Made by a program: the position numbers and the translations under genes. DNA of 64,000 nucleotides, from NCBI GenBank assembly GCA_018136815.1, contig CM030934.1:1148979-1212978 (forward strand), in the 5' to 3' direction. Below the pieces are notes generated by a model that was not told the origin of the DNA, did no database searches, and saw only the letters and a program-made list of their open reading frames with translations. The first letter of the stretch is position 1. Every line of letters starts with the position of its first letter. This document shows, piece by piece, positions 1-11,400 of the stretch. The stretch comes from Isochrysis galbana. Taxonomy: Eukaryota > Haptophyta > Isochrysidales > Isochrysidaceae.

Positions 1-1266
1 GTCTCCTTCCGTGATGTCCCGGACATCATTGACATCGACAATGCCGAGTTGATGCACCATACGGGGTCAGCACTTGGTCTTACCATTCCTAGTCAACCAG
101 TGGTGAGGAGTGCCACGCCCAAGGAGATCATCCTGGACCTACAGGCGCCTCCAGCTGGGGACACCGCTCAAGGCTACCGTGTCTTGGTACAGGAGGGCCG
201 CTCGGGTGGTTTCAGAGAGCTCATCGCCGATACAGGGACAGCAAGCACCGAGATCGTGGTGAATGGATTGCAGCCGGGGCAATGGTATGAATTCAAGGTG
301 AGCTCACACTCGGATGCCGGCTCTTCTGCGCTCTCCGCGGCATCACGAGCTGTCTACATTCCAGAGGTGGAGGGCGATGTGCCTCGCCTGTCTCGCCGCG
401 GTAGCTCGGTCTCGGCCATGAGTGCATGCAGCTCAGACGATTTGGCCGAGGGGGTGAAGCTCCCCTCTGGACGCGTGTTACGGCGGACCAACTCGCGCAA
501 TTCTCAACTCTTCGATAAAGATCATGGGGGTGGGAACACTGACAAGGAAAAGGCAGACGCCGCTTTCAAAGCATGCAGAGTGCAACTCCTCGAATGGGAC
601 AAGGCGTGGGAGGCAACCCATGGTTGTAAGCCGACGGAAGTGGACCGCAAGGAAGACAGCGAGTACCAATCCATCCTAACCAAATATCGCCAGCTTAGAC
701 TTCTCGCTCGGCGTCCGAGCAGCTCTTCGCTGGCCCCGTCGCTTACTCACCAGATCAGTGCTCACCTTTCTTTGCCACCCGAGGGCGCGGCACGGCGCAC
801 CGGCGGTGCTGTCTCGCATGCTCCCTCACCTGGAGCCTCACCGCTTAATCGACGGGTGATCCCACCTTGCAATGCCATGGCGAAATCGTCTGCCCAAGAG
901 AGCAGGTCACCCTCCGGAGGGGAAGCTGTCAATGTAGCTATAGGCGGTTGCTCAGAACATCGTCCAGTTGCTCGGCCGATGGCGGTCCCGCTGTCGGCCT
1001 CGCAGCCTTTCGGCGAGATGCTCGGCGCCGCGCCCAAGCACTCACTTCCAGCCGCACTCTACGTAGAAGACGACTCGCCACCGACCACCCCCGCGTTAGG
1101 GCGCTCCGGTAAGCTTGGACGCCGCATCTACCCTGGCGCAAAACCAAGGCTAACGTCACCATCTAAGTCATCAACGGTCGTGCCTAAAGTACATTCCTCC
1201 TACAACGCCTCGCCTACTGATGGTGCAGGGACCTTTTGGAAGGGTGTGCGACGCCTAGCCCCTTGA
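1..1266 (+). CDS. Fibronectin type III domain protein, 3' part (5' end outside window)
   Basis: The frame is open from the first base to a TGA at 1264-1266, so the gene enters from the left; the ATG at 52 is probably internal. Roughly nt 94-372 encode one fibronectin type III fold, with the usual QPGQWYEFKVSSHSDAG run of strands F-G. A Ser/Pro/Arg-rich linker follows. At about nt 565-700 comes a short module, LLEWDKAWEATHGCKPT followed by YRQLRLL. This W...HG.KPT....Y..LR pattern resembles the helical motif of FAM13 and Sld2/RecQL4-type proteins; that is family knowledge, not proof. The C-terminal 190 residues are low-complexity Ser/Pro/Arg. FN3 domains bind proteins and occur both outside and inside cells; no membrane segment is visible here, so I infer a cytoplasmic scaffold. 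Function unknown. Confidence 0.7.
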   Translation, partial: VSFRDVPDIIDIDNAELMHHTGSALGLTIPSQPVVRSATPKEIILDLQAPPAGDTAQGYRVLVQEGRSGGFRELIADTGTASTEIVVNGLQPGQWYEFKVSSHSDAGSSALSAASRAVYIPEVEGDVPRLSRRGSSVSAMSACSSDDLAEGVKLPSGRVLRRTNSRNSQLFDKDHGGGNTDKEKADAAFKACRVQLLEWDKAWEATHGCKPTEVDRKEDSEYQSILTKYRQLRLLARRPSSSSLAPSLTHQISAHLSLPPEGAARRTGGAVSHAPSPGASPLNRRVIPPCNAMAKSSAQESRSPSGGEAVNVAIGGCSEHRPVARPMAVPLSASQPFGEMLGAAPKHSLPAALYVEDDSPPTTPALGRSGKLGRRIYPGAKPRLTSPSKSSTVVPKVHSSYNASPTDGAGTFWKGVRRLAP

Positions 1267-1544
1267 ATTGCGTTCCCATTTCTCATGCATTTTTGCTACT
1301 CGTCACCGAGCATGCCGTTTGATATGATTGTGCACTGCAATAGAGCCCCTGCGTCACAACCGTGTTCCCTGGAGGATTGATTGAGCGTCATCTCGCTCTT
1401 CAAATAAAATTCTTAACATTCTCGCTGCGCACACGGCTTTCGACCCATTACATATAGGGCGGTCAAACAGGGCTTTTAACTTCTAAGGGTGAAAATTCAC
1501 TAAGTCAAGATTGAGGTTTTATCACGAGATCTTAGGATATGCTA
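1267..1544. other. Intergenic: LINE-like tail and hAT-type terminus
   Basis: No gene seen. Around 1403-1425 is an A/T-rich stretch ending in TTCTTAACATTCTCG, the reverse complement of the GAGAATnTTAAnAAnTT tail shared by the LINE-like repeats in this window. At 1455-1469 lies TAGGGCGGTCAAACA, the hAT-type end also found at 14186, 23910, 26522 (one mismatch) and 34024, followed by the same TTCTAAGGGTG continuation as the 14186 copy. Confidence 0.5.
1455..1544 (+). repeat. hAT-type terminal segment, copy 1
   Basis: It starts TAGGGCGGTCAAACA and continues with TTAACTTCTAAGGGTG and AAGTCAAGATTGAGG, which matches the end at 14186 base for base over most of 60 nt. The motif fits the hAT rule that ends begin (C/T)A(A/G)NG. 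The segment is cut off by repeat family A about 90 bases in. Confidence 0.55.
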
Positions 1545-1546
1545 CT

Positions 1547-1769
1547 AAAATAAAATAATTAATGTTATATCCTAGCCAACCCCACTAGCTAATTGGACAC
1601 AACTTTTCCGTCCCGGAATCCCGCTGCCTAACGAGCCAGGTGTCCGAGTGCTACCGGGGGGAGGGGGAACTGCCCCCTCCCCTCGATATTTGTCCTCCCC
1701 CCAGTGCACGCACCGACCCCGCGCACCCCAGCACGTCCTCTCCTCGAGTCCACGCTGGGGGAAAACCCC
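1547..1769 (+). repeat. Repeat family A, left bracket of Copia composite
   Basis: This copy begins AATAAAATAATTAATGTTAT and continues with ATCCTAGCCAACCCCACTAG. The same sequence recurs at 56893-57240 (+), at 42464-42555 (+, truncated) and inverted at 7915-8248. No coding sequence is evident. Together with the inverted copy at 7915-8248 it brackets the Copia-type block, as the two ends of a composite or a target repeat would. Whether family A is itself a mobile element's end or an old target is undecided. Confidence 0.7.
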
Positions 1770-1865
1770 TTTTATGTGGCGCACATATATACCACTGGTC
1801 TATAGTGCGCCACAAGCGCTTGTGGCGCCATATAAAACAGTAGTATATATGTGCGCCACATAAAA
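1770..1865. repeat. Nested cruciform: 23-bp arms around a 22-bp palindrome
   Basis: Positions 1770-1792 and 1843-1865 are perfect reverse complements (23 bp, around TATGTGGCGCACATATA). Inside, 1807-1828 is a perfect 22-bp palindrome centred on CACAAGCGCTTGTG. Chance alone would not give both. It sits exactly between the family A copy and the Copia block. Confidence 0.8.
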
Positions 1866-1913
1866 GCAGAGGGCGGGGGTTCGAATCCGACCCGCGCGCG
1901 CTTCTCTTTTACA

Positions 1914-1940
1914 CTCCAGTATACTACCATTATACTGGAG
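1914..1940. repeat. Hairpin, 10-bp stem and 7-nt loop
   Basis: CTCCAGTATA at 1914-1923 pairs perfectly with TATACTGGAG at 1931-1940. It lies just downstream of a GGTTCGAATCC box-B-like string (about 1879-1889) and upstream of the Copia coding block. Confidence 0.6.
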
Positions 1941-4900
1941 ACCTCTGCCCCGCAGCTCCTTTTACCCAACCTGGGTCTTTTCTTACAGTAACAGTGAACC
2001 CAGGTGGAACTCAACAAGGCATATGACCTCCTCATCATGTGCATCAAGGATGACAAGCTTGTGGCCACCTTGGATGTGCTCTACACGGATGAGGAGGAAG
2101 AGAAGTACGACGGCCACCGTGCGTTCAAACACATCGACGAGTTGCACGTGGCGGTCAACACCGAAGACAAGGCTGAAGACAAGAAGATGGAGTATGACAC
2201 ACTCAAGATGACCAACCTCCAGGAGTTCCCCTCAAGGGAGGAGGTCACCAACCGCTTTGACAACATGTTTGGCATCTTCCAAGGACTCAAGGGCACCGCG
2301 CGCGAAGTCTCCGTGGCCGAGTTGTGCCTCGACATGAAAGCGAGCTTCATTGGATGTGGAGAAGGAGTCCTTCGTGAAGTGGACAAGGCATGGGGCTCCT
2401 TGGAAGTTGAGCACCGCAAGAGGCCTGATATGGTGCACAAGAACCTTGTGGAGGCTGCGGCCATCGCCCATAAGCATGAGGCGGTGCGCTCCACGGTGCG
2501 TCCGGGCGATGCTCAAGAACAAGACGGAAAGCGTCGATGACGCCGACAAGGACAAGGAAGCCACCCAGGTGGAACTGAACAAGGCATATGACCTCCTCAT
2601 CATGTGCATCAAGGATGACAAGCTTGTGGCCACCTTGGATGTGCTCTACACGGATGAGGAGGAAGAGAAGTACGACGGCCACCGTGCGTTCAAACACATC
2701 GACGAGTTGCACGTGGCGGTCAACACCGAAGACAAGGCTGAAGACAAGAAGATGGAGTATGACACACTCAAGATGACCAACCTCCAGGAGTTCCCCTCAA
2801 GGGAGGAGGTCACCAACCGCTTTGACAACATGTTTGGCATCTTCCAAGGACTCAAGGGCACCGCGCGCGAAGTCTCCGTGGCCGAGTTGTGCCTCGACAT
2901 GAAAGCGAGTTTCATTGGATGTGGAGAAGGAGTCCTTCGTGAAGTGGACAAGGCATGGGGCTCCTTGGAGGTTGAGCACCGCAAGAGGCCTGATATGGTG
3001 CACAAGAACCTTGTGGAGGCAGCGGCCATTGCCCATAAGCATGAGGCGGTGCGCTCCACGGTGCGTCCGGGCCAACGTGCAATGCAAGCGTCCAAGACCG
3101 AGGATGACACGGATGCTATCAAGAAGGCCTATGAGGCGGGCTTCAAGGCTGGCCAAGGTGGGCGTGGAGGTGGTAGGAACAACAACAACAAGGACAAGAA
3201 GCCCTGCTCCCACTGCGACCGCATGCACACGGGCATCTGCTGGTCCAACCCCGACACCGCGCACTTGATCGATTGGGACAAGGTGCCGGAGGGCCTCCAA
3301 GCCAAGATCAAGGCCAACCTCTACGATGCCAAGATGAAGAAGGAAAACAAGCAAAGTGGTGGACGCCTCACCTTCACCTGCAACAAGATATGTGCAACCA
3401 CGACCAAGAACACCCAAGATGATGCATTACGTATCCTCATCGACTCGGGCGCAACCGGGGCGGACTACTTCAACGACATCAGCTTCTTCCCAGACGGCGT
3501 GGATGAGACGCGCACGGACATGGTTGAGGTGGCAAGTGGCAAGGCAATCAAGACTTGGGGCACCGGCACCGCCAAGTTCCTTGCACTTGTGCGCCCCCAA
3601 GCCGGTGCACCCCTTGGATGGCATGTGGTCGAGAAGCCCGACGCATCATTTGGTCCATTCAAACGCAACATGCTCTCCACCCACAAGGCGTGCTCACGCA
3701 ATGATGATATGAAGTGCATCATGGGCAAGGTGAATGGCTTTGAACTTCCTGGAGGTGCATTCATGCCTTTCACCATGGGTGACGACTCCCAAGGCTTCTA
3801 TGTGGATGTACGGCCCATCCCCAAGGGCGAGACGACCAAGGCGTACTCGCTTGGACCGTACACCACCGACAAGCACAAGGACATGCACGCCACGCATGAG
3901 GAGGCCAAGGAGATTTGGCGCGCGCGCCTTGGATCGCCTAGCGATGAACGCCTCCGCCGCCTGCCGGACTACTCCGTCGACGTGCCCGCCAACCTCAAGC
4001 GCCTTCAAGCAAGAAAGGCGGAAGACGTCAACGAGGTCGCGCTCAAGGCCAATGCGCAACGCCGACCCGGAGGCGGAGGTGGAGGACCATGGATGACAAA
4101 CGCCGTCGGGGACGTCATCACCAACGACATCCTCACTATGCCTTGCCGCAGCGTGCTCACGGGCTACAAGTACGTGGACGTGTTCTACGACGTCTTCTCC
4201 GGCCTCGTGTTCGCGTATCCCATGCGCTTCAAGTCGGAGCACCCAACGATGTTGCAGCGCTTCTTGGCGGACACGCAAGGGTTCTTCATCGTGAAGCGCT
4301 TGCACTCGGACAATGAGCCCGTGCTCAAGAGCGACAAGGTGCAAGAGATCTGCGATAGCAACTTGATCCGCAAGCAAGAGAGCAACCCGTACGAGCCGTG
4401 GGGCAACCCTGCGGAAATCGCGGTCAAGTTGCTCGAGCGCACCATGCGACCATTGCTCCTGGGGTGCAATGCTCCCCAAGAGTATTGGGAGTTTGCGCTC
4501 TATCCCGCGATGGTGATCATCAACCGCATCCCCGGCGCCAAAGACACTGCTCCTCCTCTAGTGCGTGCCGGCATCCGCCACACGGTCAACCTGAGCATGC
4601 TCAAGGTGTTCGGTTGCAAGGCCATCGTGCAAAAGCCCAAGGCGTACCGCGACAACAACTTGTCGGAGCAAGCACAAGAGTGCATGAGAAGCGCAAGGCT
4701 TCATACAAGGCTTCATGCAAGGCTTAATGTGCGTCGTGAACCCAAGGCCTAGCTATGGCTAGGTGGTGTGCAAAGCATTTGTTCTTGTTGGGGTTTTGTT
4801 TTTGTGTCGGTTACGTGACCGGCGGTTGAGTCGGTTACGGCGGTTGAGTCGGTTACGGCGGTTGAGTCCTTTGAACGGACAACGGACCGTGCAAGGGTAG

Positions 4901-6086
4901 AGACCCCTAAGAGACAAGTAACAAGAAAGCTTTCGCCACTCATCTGGTACCCCCGCCGAGAGACAAAGAGACATGGACAAGAACAATGACAAGATCTTCT
5001 TCTACAACAAGGATGGTGCTGAATGGAGAGCATTCAGGCCCAAGTTGCTCGCGATGGCCGGCAAGAACGGTTGCCGACGTGCGATGCTCAAGAACAAGAC
5101 GGAAAGCGTCGATGACGCCAACAAGGACAAGGAAGCCACCCAGGTGGAACTCAACAAGGCATATGACCTCCTCATCATGTGCATCAAGGATGACAAGCTT
5201 GTGGCCACCTTGGATGTGCTCTACACGGATGAGGAGGAAGAGAAGTACGACGGCCACCGTGCGTTCAAACACATCGACGAGTTGCACGTGGCGGTCAACA
5301 CCGAAGACAAGGCTGAAGACAAGAAGATGGAGTATGACACACTCAAGATGACCAACCTCCAGGAGTTCCCCTCAAGGGAGGAGGTCACCAACCGCTTTGA
5401 CAACATGTTTGGCATCTTCCAAGGACTCAAGGGCACCGCGCGCGAAGTCTCCGTCGCCGAGTTGTGCCTCGACATGAAAGCGAGCTTCATTGGATGTGGA
5501 GAAGGAGTCCTTCGTGAAGTGGACAAGGCATGGGGCTCCTTGGAAGTTGAGCACCGCAAGAGGCCTGATATGGTGCACAAGAACCTTGTGGAGGCGGCGG
5601 CCATCGCCCATAAGCATGAGGCGGTGCGCTCCACGGTGCGTCCGGGCCAACGTGCAATGCAAGCGACCAAGACCGAGGATGACACGGATGCCATCAAGAA
5701 GGCCTATGAGGCGGGCTTCAAGGCTGGCCAAGGTGGGCGTGGAGGTGGTAGGAGCAACAACAACAAGGACAAGAAGCCTTGCTCCCACTGCGACCGCATG
5801 CACACGGGCATCTGCTGGTCCAACCCCGACACCGCGCACTTGATCGATTGGGACAAGGTGCCGGAGGGCCTCCAAGCCAAGATCAAGGCCAACCTCTATG
5901 ATGCCAAGATGAAGAAGGAAAACAAGCAAAGTGGTGGACGCCTCACCTTCACCTGCAACAAGATCTGTGCAACCACGACCAAGAACACCGAGGATGATGC
6001 CTTACGCATCCTCATCGACTCGGGCGCCACCGGGGCGGACTACTTCAACGACATCAGCTTCTTCCCGGACGGCGTGGATGAGACGC

Positions 6087-7914
6087 GCACGGACATGGTT
6101 GAGGTGGCAAGTGGCAAGGCAATCAAGACTTGGGGCACCGGCACCGCCAAGTTCCTTGCACTTGTGCGCCCCCAAGCCGGTGCACCCCTTGGATGGCATG
6201 TGGTCGAGAAGCCCGACGCATCATTTGGTCCATTCAAACGCAACATGCTCTCCACCCACAAGGCGTGCTCACGCAATGATGATATGAAGTGCATCATGGG
6301 CAAGGTGAATGGCTTTGAACTTCCGGGAGGTGCATTCATGCCTTTCACCATGGGTGACGACTCCCAAGGCTTCTATGTGGATGTACGGCCCATCCCCAAG
6401 GGCGAGACGACCAAGGCGTACTCGCTTGGACCGTACACCACCGACAAGCACAAGGACATGCACGCCACGCATGAGGAGGCAAAGGAGATTTGGCGCGCGC
6501 GACTTGGATCGCCTAGCGATGATCGCCTCCGCCGCCTGCCGGACTACTCCGTCGACGTGCCCGCCAACCTCAAGCGCCTTCAAGCAAGGAAGGCGGAAGA
6601 CGTCAACGAGGTCGCGCTCAAGGCCAATGCGCAACGTCGACCCGGAGGCGGAGGAGGAGGACCATGGATGACAAGCGCCGTTGGGGACGTTATCACCAAC
6701 GACATCCTCACTATGCCTTGCCGCAGCGTGCTCACGGGCTACAAGTACGTGGACGTGTTCTACGACGTCTTCTCCGGCCTCGTGTTCGCGTATCCCATGC
6801 GCTTCAAGTCGGAGCATCCAACGATGTTGCAGCGCTTCTTGGCGGACACGCAAGGGTTCTTCATCGTGAAGCGCTTGCACTCGGACAATGAGCCCGTGCT
6901 CAAGAGCGACAAGGTGCAAGAGATTTGCGATAGCAACTTGATCCGCAAGCAAGAGAGCAACCCGTACGAGCCGTGGGGCAACCCTGCGGAAATCGCGGTC
7001 AAGTTGCTCGAGCGCACCATGCGTCCATTGCTCCTGGGGTGCAATGCCCCCCAAGAGTATTGGGAGTTTGCGCTCTATCCCGCGATGGTGATCATCAACC
7101 GCATCCCCGGCGCCAAAGACACTGCTCCTCCTCTAGTGCGTGCCGGCATCCGTGTCCGCCAAGAAGCGCTGCAACATCGTTGGATGCTCCGACTTGAAGC
7201 GCATGGGATACGCGAACACGAGGCCGGAGAAGACGTCGTAGAACACGTCCACGTACTTGTAGCCCGTGAGTACGCTGCGGCAAGGCATAGTGAGGATGTC
7301 GTTGGTGATAACGTCCCCAACGGCGCTTGTCATCCATGGTCCTCCTCCTCCGCCTCCGGGTCGACGTTGCGCATTGGCCTTGAGCGCGACCTCGTTGACG
7401 TCTTCCGCCTTCCTTGCTTGAAGGCGCTTGAGGTTGGCGGGCACGTCGACGGAGTAGTCCGGCAGGCGGCGGAGGCGATCATCGCTAGGCGATCCAAGTC
7501 GCGCGCGCCAAATCTCCTTTGCCTCCTCATGCGTGGCGTGCATGTCCTTGTGCTTGTCGGTGGTGTACGGTCCAAGCGAGTACGCCTTGGTCGTCTCGCC
7601 CTTGGGGATGGGCCGTACATCCACATAGAAGCCTTGGGAGTCGTCACCCATGGTGAAAGGCATGAATGCACCTCCCGGAAGTTCAAAGCCATTCACCTTG
7701 CCCATGATGCACTTCATATCATCATTGCGTGAGCACGCCTTGTGGGTGGAGAGCATGTTGCGTTTGAATGGACCAAATGATGCGTCGGGCTTCTCGACCA
7801 CATGCCATCCAAGGGGTGCACCGGCTTGGGGGCGCACAAGTGCAAGGAACTTGGCGGTGCCGGTGCCCCAAGTCTTGATTGCCTTGCCACTTGCCACCTC
7901 AACCATGTCCGTGC
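6087..7914. repeat. 764-bp inverted repeat inside the Copia composite
   Basis: Positions 6087-6850 recur in reverse complement at 7151-7914, with a 300-bp spacer (6851-7150). Every mirrored position I checked pairs, including the ends, and the outer end of the right arm meets repeat family A exactly. It is either a foldback rearrangement of the element or an assembly fold. Confidence 0.8.
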
Positions 7915-8248
7915 AAGGGCCGCGGCTCGCCGCGGCCACTCGCTTCGGCGAGGAGAGATTAGCGCTCCTGGGCCCCTATTCACGAGTGCCCCCCCCCCCC
8001 GCGTTGCTTTTACCCGAAAGGGGTTTTCCCCCAGCGTGGACTCGAGGAGAGGACGTGCTGGGGTGCGCGGGGTCGGTGCGTGCACTGGGGGGAGGACAAA
8101 TATCGAGGGGAGGGGGCAAAGCCCCCTCCCCCCGGTAGCACTCGGACACCTGGCTCGTCAGGCATGGCGGGATTCCGGGACGGAAAAGTTGTGTCCAATT
8201 AGCTAGTGGGGTTGGCTAGGATATAACATTAATTATTTTATTTTATTT
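7915..8248 (-). repeat. Repeat family A, right bracket (inverted)
   Basis: This is the reverse complement of the copy at 56893-57240, including the CACTCATGAATAGGAGCCCA-like section, a CCGCGGCTCGCCGCGG palindrome-like core and the terminal TTATTTTATTT tract. It ends where the GATAGCTATCGGGGGG repeat begins. Confidence 0.75.
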
Positions 8249-8249
8249 A

Positions 8250-8295
8250 TTGATAGCTATCGGGGGGCGTTGGCTCCTGGGGGGTAACATTTACA
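8250..8295. repeat. GATAGCTATC/GGGGGGCGTTGG repeat, copy 1
   Basis: The string is GATAGCTATCGGGGGG followed by CGTTGGCTCCTGGGGGGTAA. The same run occurs at 25340-25675 and, inverted, at 36357-36410. It lies about 130 bp upstream of the myosin start. Confidence 0.7.
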
Positions 8296-8420
8296 TGGGG
8301 AGAGTGGGGAGTCTTGGATAGAGTAGACGAGGGAAGAGGAGAGCGCGGGCGGTGGGGGAGAGAAGGGGGAGAGAGAAGAGGTGGCGAGGGCGCCGTCCTG
8401 GCGGGCCCGCTAGCTTCCGT

Positions 8421-11400
8421 ATGAACTTCCTCAAAAATGCGATGTCCAGCCTGCTCGAGGACCAGTCGGCGTTCACCGACCTGACGCAGGTCGCCGTTGT
8501 CGATGCTGACGCCTGCCTCTCGGTTCTCGCTCACCGGCACTCCAAAGGCGCCGTCTACACTCGCTGTGGACCGATGCTCATTGCTCTCAATCCGTACCGT
8601 GAGGTCCCAGGGCTGTACGCGGCGCATGTGCTGGAGGAACACCTGTGCCTCTCACCCGGCGACGAGCCTCCACTGCCGCACGTCTACGGTACTGCAGCCA
8701 GGGCCTACAACCACGCCATGTCTAGCGGCACAGACCAGGCAGTCATTATCTCGGGCGAGAGCGGCGCTGGAAAGACAGAGACGGCGCGCCACATCATCAG
8801 CTTCCTGGCGGACGCGGCCTGTTCCACCGACAATACGTTGCATGCGCGAATCATCGCTACCAACCCCATCACAGAAGCCTTTGGTTGCGCGCAAACTGTG
8901 CGCAATGACAACAGCTCGCGTTTTGGAAAGTTTGTTATGCTCGAATTCAGCAAGTGCGGCCGGCTGTCAGGGGCCAGTCTGAAGACGTNNNNNNNNNNNN
9001 NNNNNNNNNNNNNNNNNNNNNNNNNNNNNNNNNNNNNNNNNNNNNNNNNNNNNNNNNNNNNNNNNNNNNNNNNNNNNNNNNNNNNNNNACCTGCTTGAGA
9101 AGTCACGAACGGTACACGTGGCACCCGGCGAGGCCAACTTTCATGCCTTCTATTTGGCGTGTGCGGGGCAGCCGAAGCGCCAGCTGTTCGCGTACGGCGT
9201 TCCTGAAGGGATTCCACCTCACACGCATTTTGCGTACCTTCAGCCTCAAGAGGCGCCACTCACAAGGGAGCTTGAGCACGACAGAGAGGGCTTCGCCCGT
9301 CTTGTCGATGCCCTTGAATCAGCCGGAGTTGATGGCTCGCAGCTGGAGGAAATTTGGCGAGTGCTCTTGAGTATCTTGCATCTTGGCAACATTGGGTTCG
9401 GAGAAGGCGAGGAGGCGGCTGTAGACGGTGTGGACAATGGCAGGGCTATTGAGTTCGCGTGTATGCTTTTAGGAGTAGAGTCCGTCACCCTGCTGAAGGC
9501 GGTATGCGCACGCCGATTCAAAGCAGGGACCGAATGGGTGAATACGACCAACACGCCGGAGCAAGCCTCCGAGGTGAGATCAGCCCTTGCCAAGCAGCTG
9601 TATGCCACGCTTTTCGATTGGGTGATTGAAACGGTGAACGCTTCGCTAGCCGCACCGCCGGGGGCCGAAGCGGGCGGAACACGCATTGGATGTGTAGACA
9701 TTTTCGGCTTCGAGAATTTCGAGCACAATTCACTCGAGCAACTATGCATCAATTTTGCCAACGAGAAGCTTCAACGCCTCTTCCTGAGCACGCTCTTCGA
9801 GGCTACTGCCGCTATGTACCGGGATGAAGGATTACATGTTGAGCACACGTCGTATGTTGACAACCAGCCTGTCGTTGACTTGATTGGAGGCAACCCGACC
9901 AGTCTGATGGCCATGCTCACTGAAGAATGTATCTTCCCCAAAGGCTCAGACGTGCTGTACCTACAGAAGGTCGCGCGCCCCGCCAGCCCTCCTCCGCCCT
10001 AGAGGCGCTGTCTGCCCGACCACATCTTTAGAATGCTTGCTCTCTAATCCCACTAAACTATGTGCTTACAAAAAGAGCCTCTCACGCCCTCTCACGTTTT
10101 CTGATGGCTACAGGCCGTACGTGCCCACGCGAAAAAAGAGCACTTCCTAGAGCAAAAGACGAGCGCCACCATGTTTGGCATTGCGCATTATGCTGGCGAG
10201 GTGATTTACTCTGTGGATGGCTTCTTGTCCAAGAACAAGGACCCGGTCTCTCACGACATCATCATCTTACTTCAAAGATCGTCGAATGCATTTATCGCGA
10301 GGCTAATGCAGAAGCCGGTTTACGCCGCTGAGGCAGTTGTGACTACTCCGGGAGTTGCCACGAACAAGTTTCGCTCGAGCAAGTTCTCGGGCGTTGTGGA
10401 CCACTTCCAGCTGTCGTTGCGACGACTCATCACCACACTGGAGGCAAGTGAGTTGCACTTTGTACGCTGCATCAAGCCCAACGATGCGAAGGCAGCTGAT
10501 CACTGGGATCGTCAGGTGGCTGCGCGGCAGCTACGCTCCTCTGGCATAGTGAGCGCTGTGCATTCCGCACGCGCGGGCTTTGCGGATCACGTGCTACCGC
10601 GCCACATCTCCTCGCAATTTGGCGGTCTGACAGAAGGGTCACAGCACCTCGGCAACCCACCAGGTCAAGGTGAAGACGAATTCGCCCATGCCGAGGAAGT
10701 GCTAACCTCGTGCGGTGTGCCGCGACATGCGTACGCAATCGGGCGGACACGCATCTTTCTCCGATCTGGCGTCCTCGCAGAGCTAGAACGGCTACGCCTT
10801 GCCTTTGTTGAAGCTCGCGTCGTTGCCGTGCAATCCAGCATTCGCGGGCTGAATGCACGTCGTCGTGTCGCGCAGATACACGCTGCTGTAAAGCAACAGC
10901 AAGAGGAGGTCCGCCGTCAGGCCGAGGCAGACCGGCGTGCCGCGCAGCTAGCGGAAGAGCGGCGCCGACGCGAAGCCGCCGAGAGGGAGCGTCGTGAAGC
11001 GGAAGAGCAAGCTGAACGCCGAGAGAAGTTTCGAGCTCGCTCGCTATCTTTCGAGCGTAAGAAGAAGCAGGCCGACGCCGAGGCTGCTGCTGCAGCGGCT
11101 GCTGAGGAGCAGAAGCGCCTCTCTGAGGCGCGGCGAATGGAGGCCGAGGCAAGGCACGAAGAACGTCTCGCGAATGAGGGCTTCTTCCTCACGTTGCCTC
11201 AGCCACAAGTGCAACAGCCGTTATCCCCATCTCAAACGATGGGTTCCTCACCCAACGACATAAAACTGACGGAGCTCGAGGGAGGAATCGAGGCGGCCTT
11301 GTCTCCGTCGCCGATTTCCAAGTTCGCCTGTCCGGAAGAAGACGTGCTCGCATACGCACGGTAAGTATGCTGAATGTGCTTGGATGCGCCGCAGCATGTC

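Larger units (their letters stand above)
1770..7914 (+). mobile_element. Ty1/Copia-type LTR retrotransposon composite (fossil, rearranged)
   Basis: Two copies of a Copia-type coding block lie head to tail: about 2004-4752 and 4973-7150. Parts seen in order are a gag-like region with a small CCHC-type knuckle (KPCSHCDRMHTGIC), an aspartic protease with the DSGAT signature, and the integrase zinc-binding and core regions. The gag part is present a third time as a partial direct repeat at 2004-2520. The second block runs into an inverted copy of its own protease-integrase section. The 4753-4972 spacer carries 18-bp tandem units (GGTTGAGTCGGTTACGGC) and looks like an LTR or leader remnant. The copies are nearly identical to one another, so the amplification is recent. 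The element is broken and rearranged, with about three large-scale rearrangements; I see no intact pair of long terminal repeats. Confidence 0.85.

Noticed and set aside
1866-1905. Possible tRNA gene (GGTTCGAATCC, box-B-like)
   Set aside because: The flanking bases do not form a T-arm stem and no anticodon arm or box A is found.
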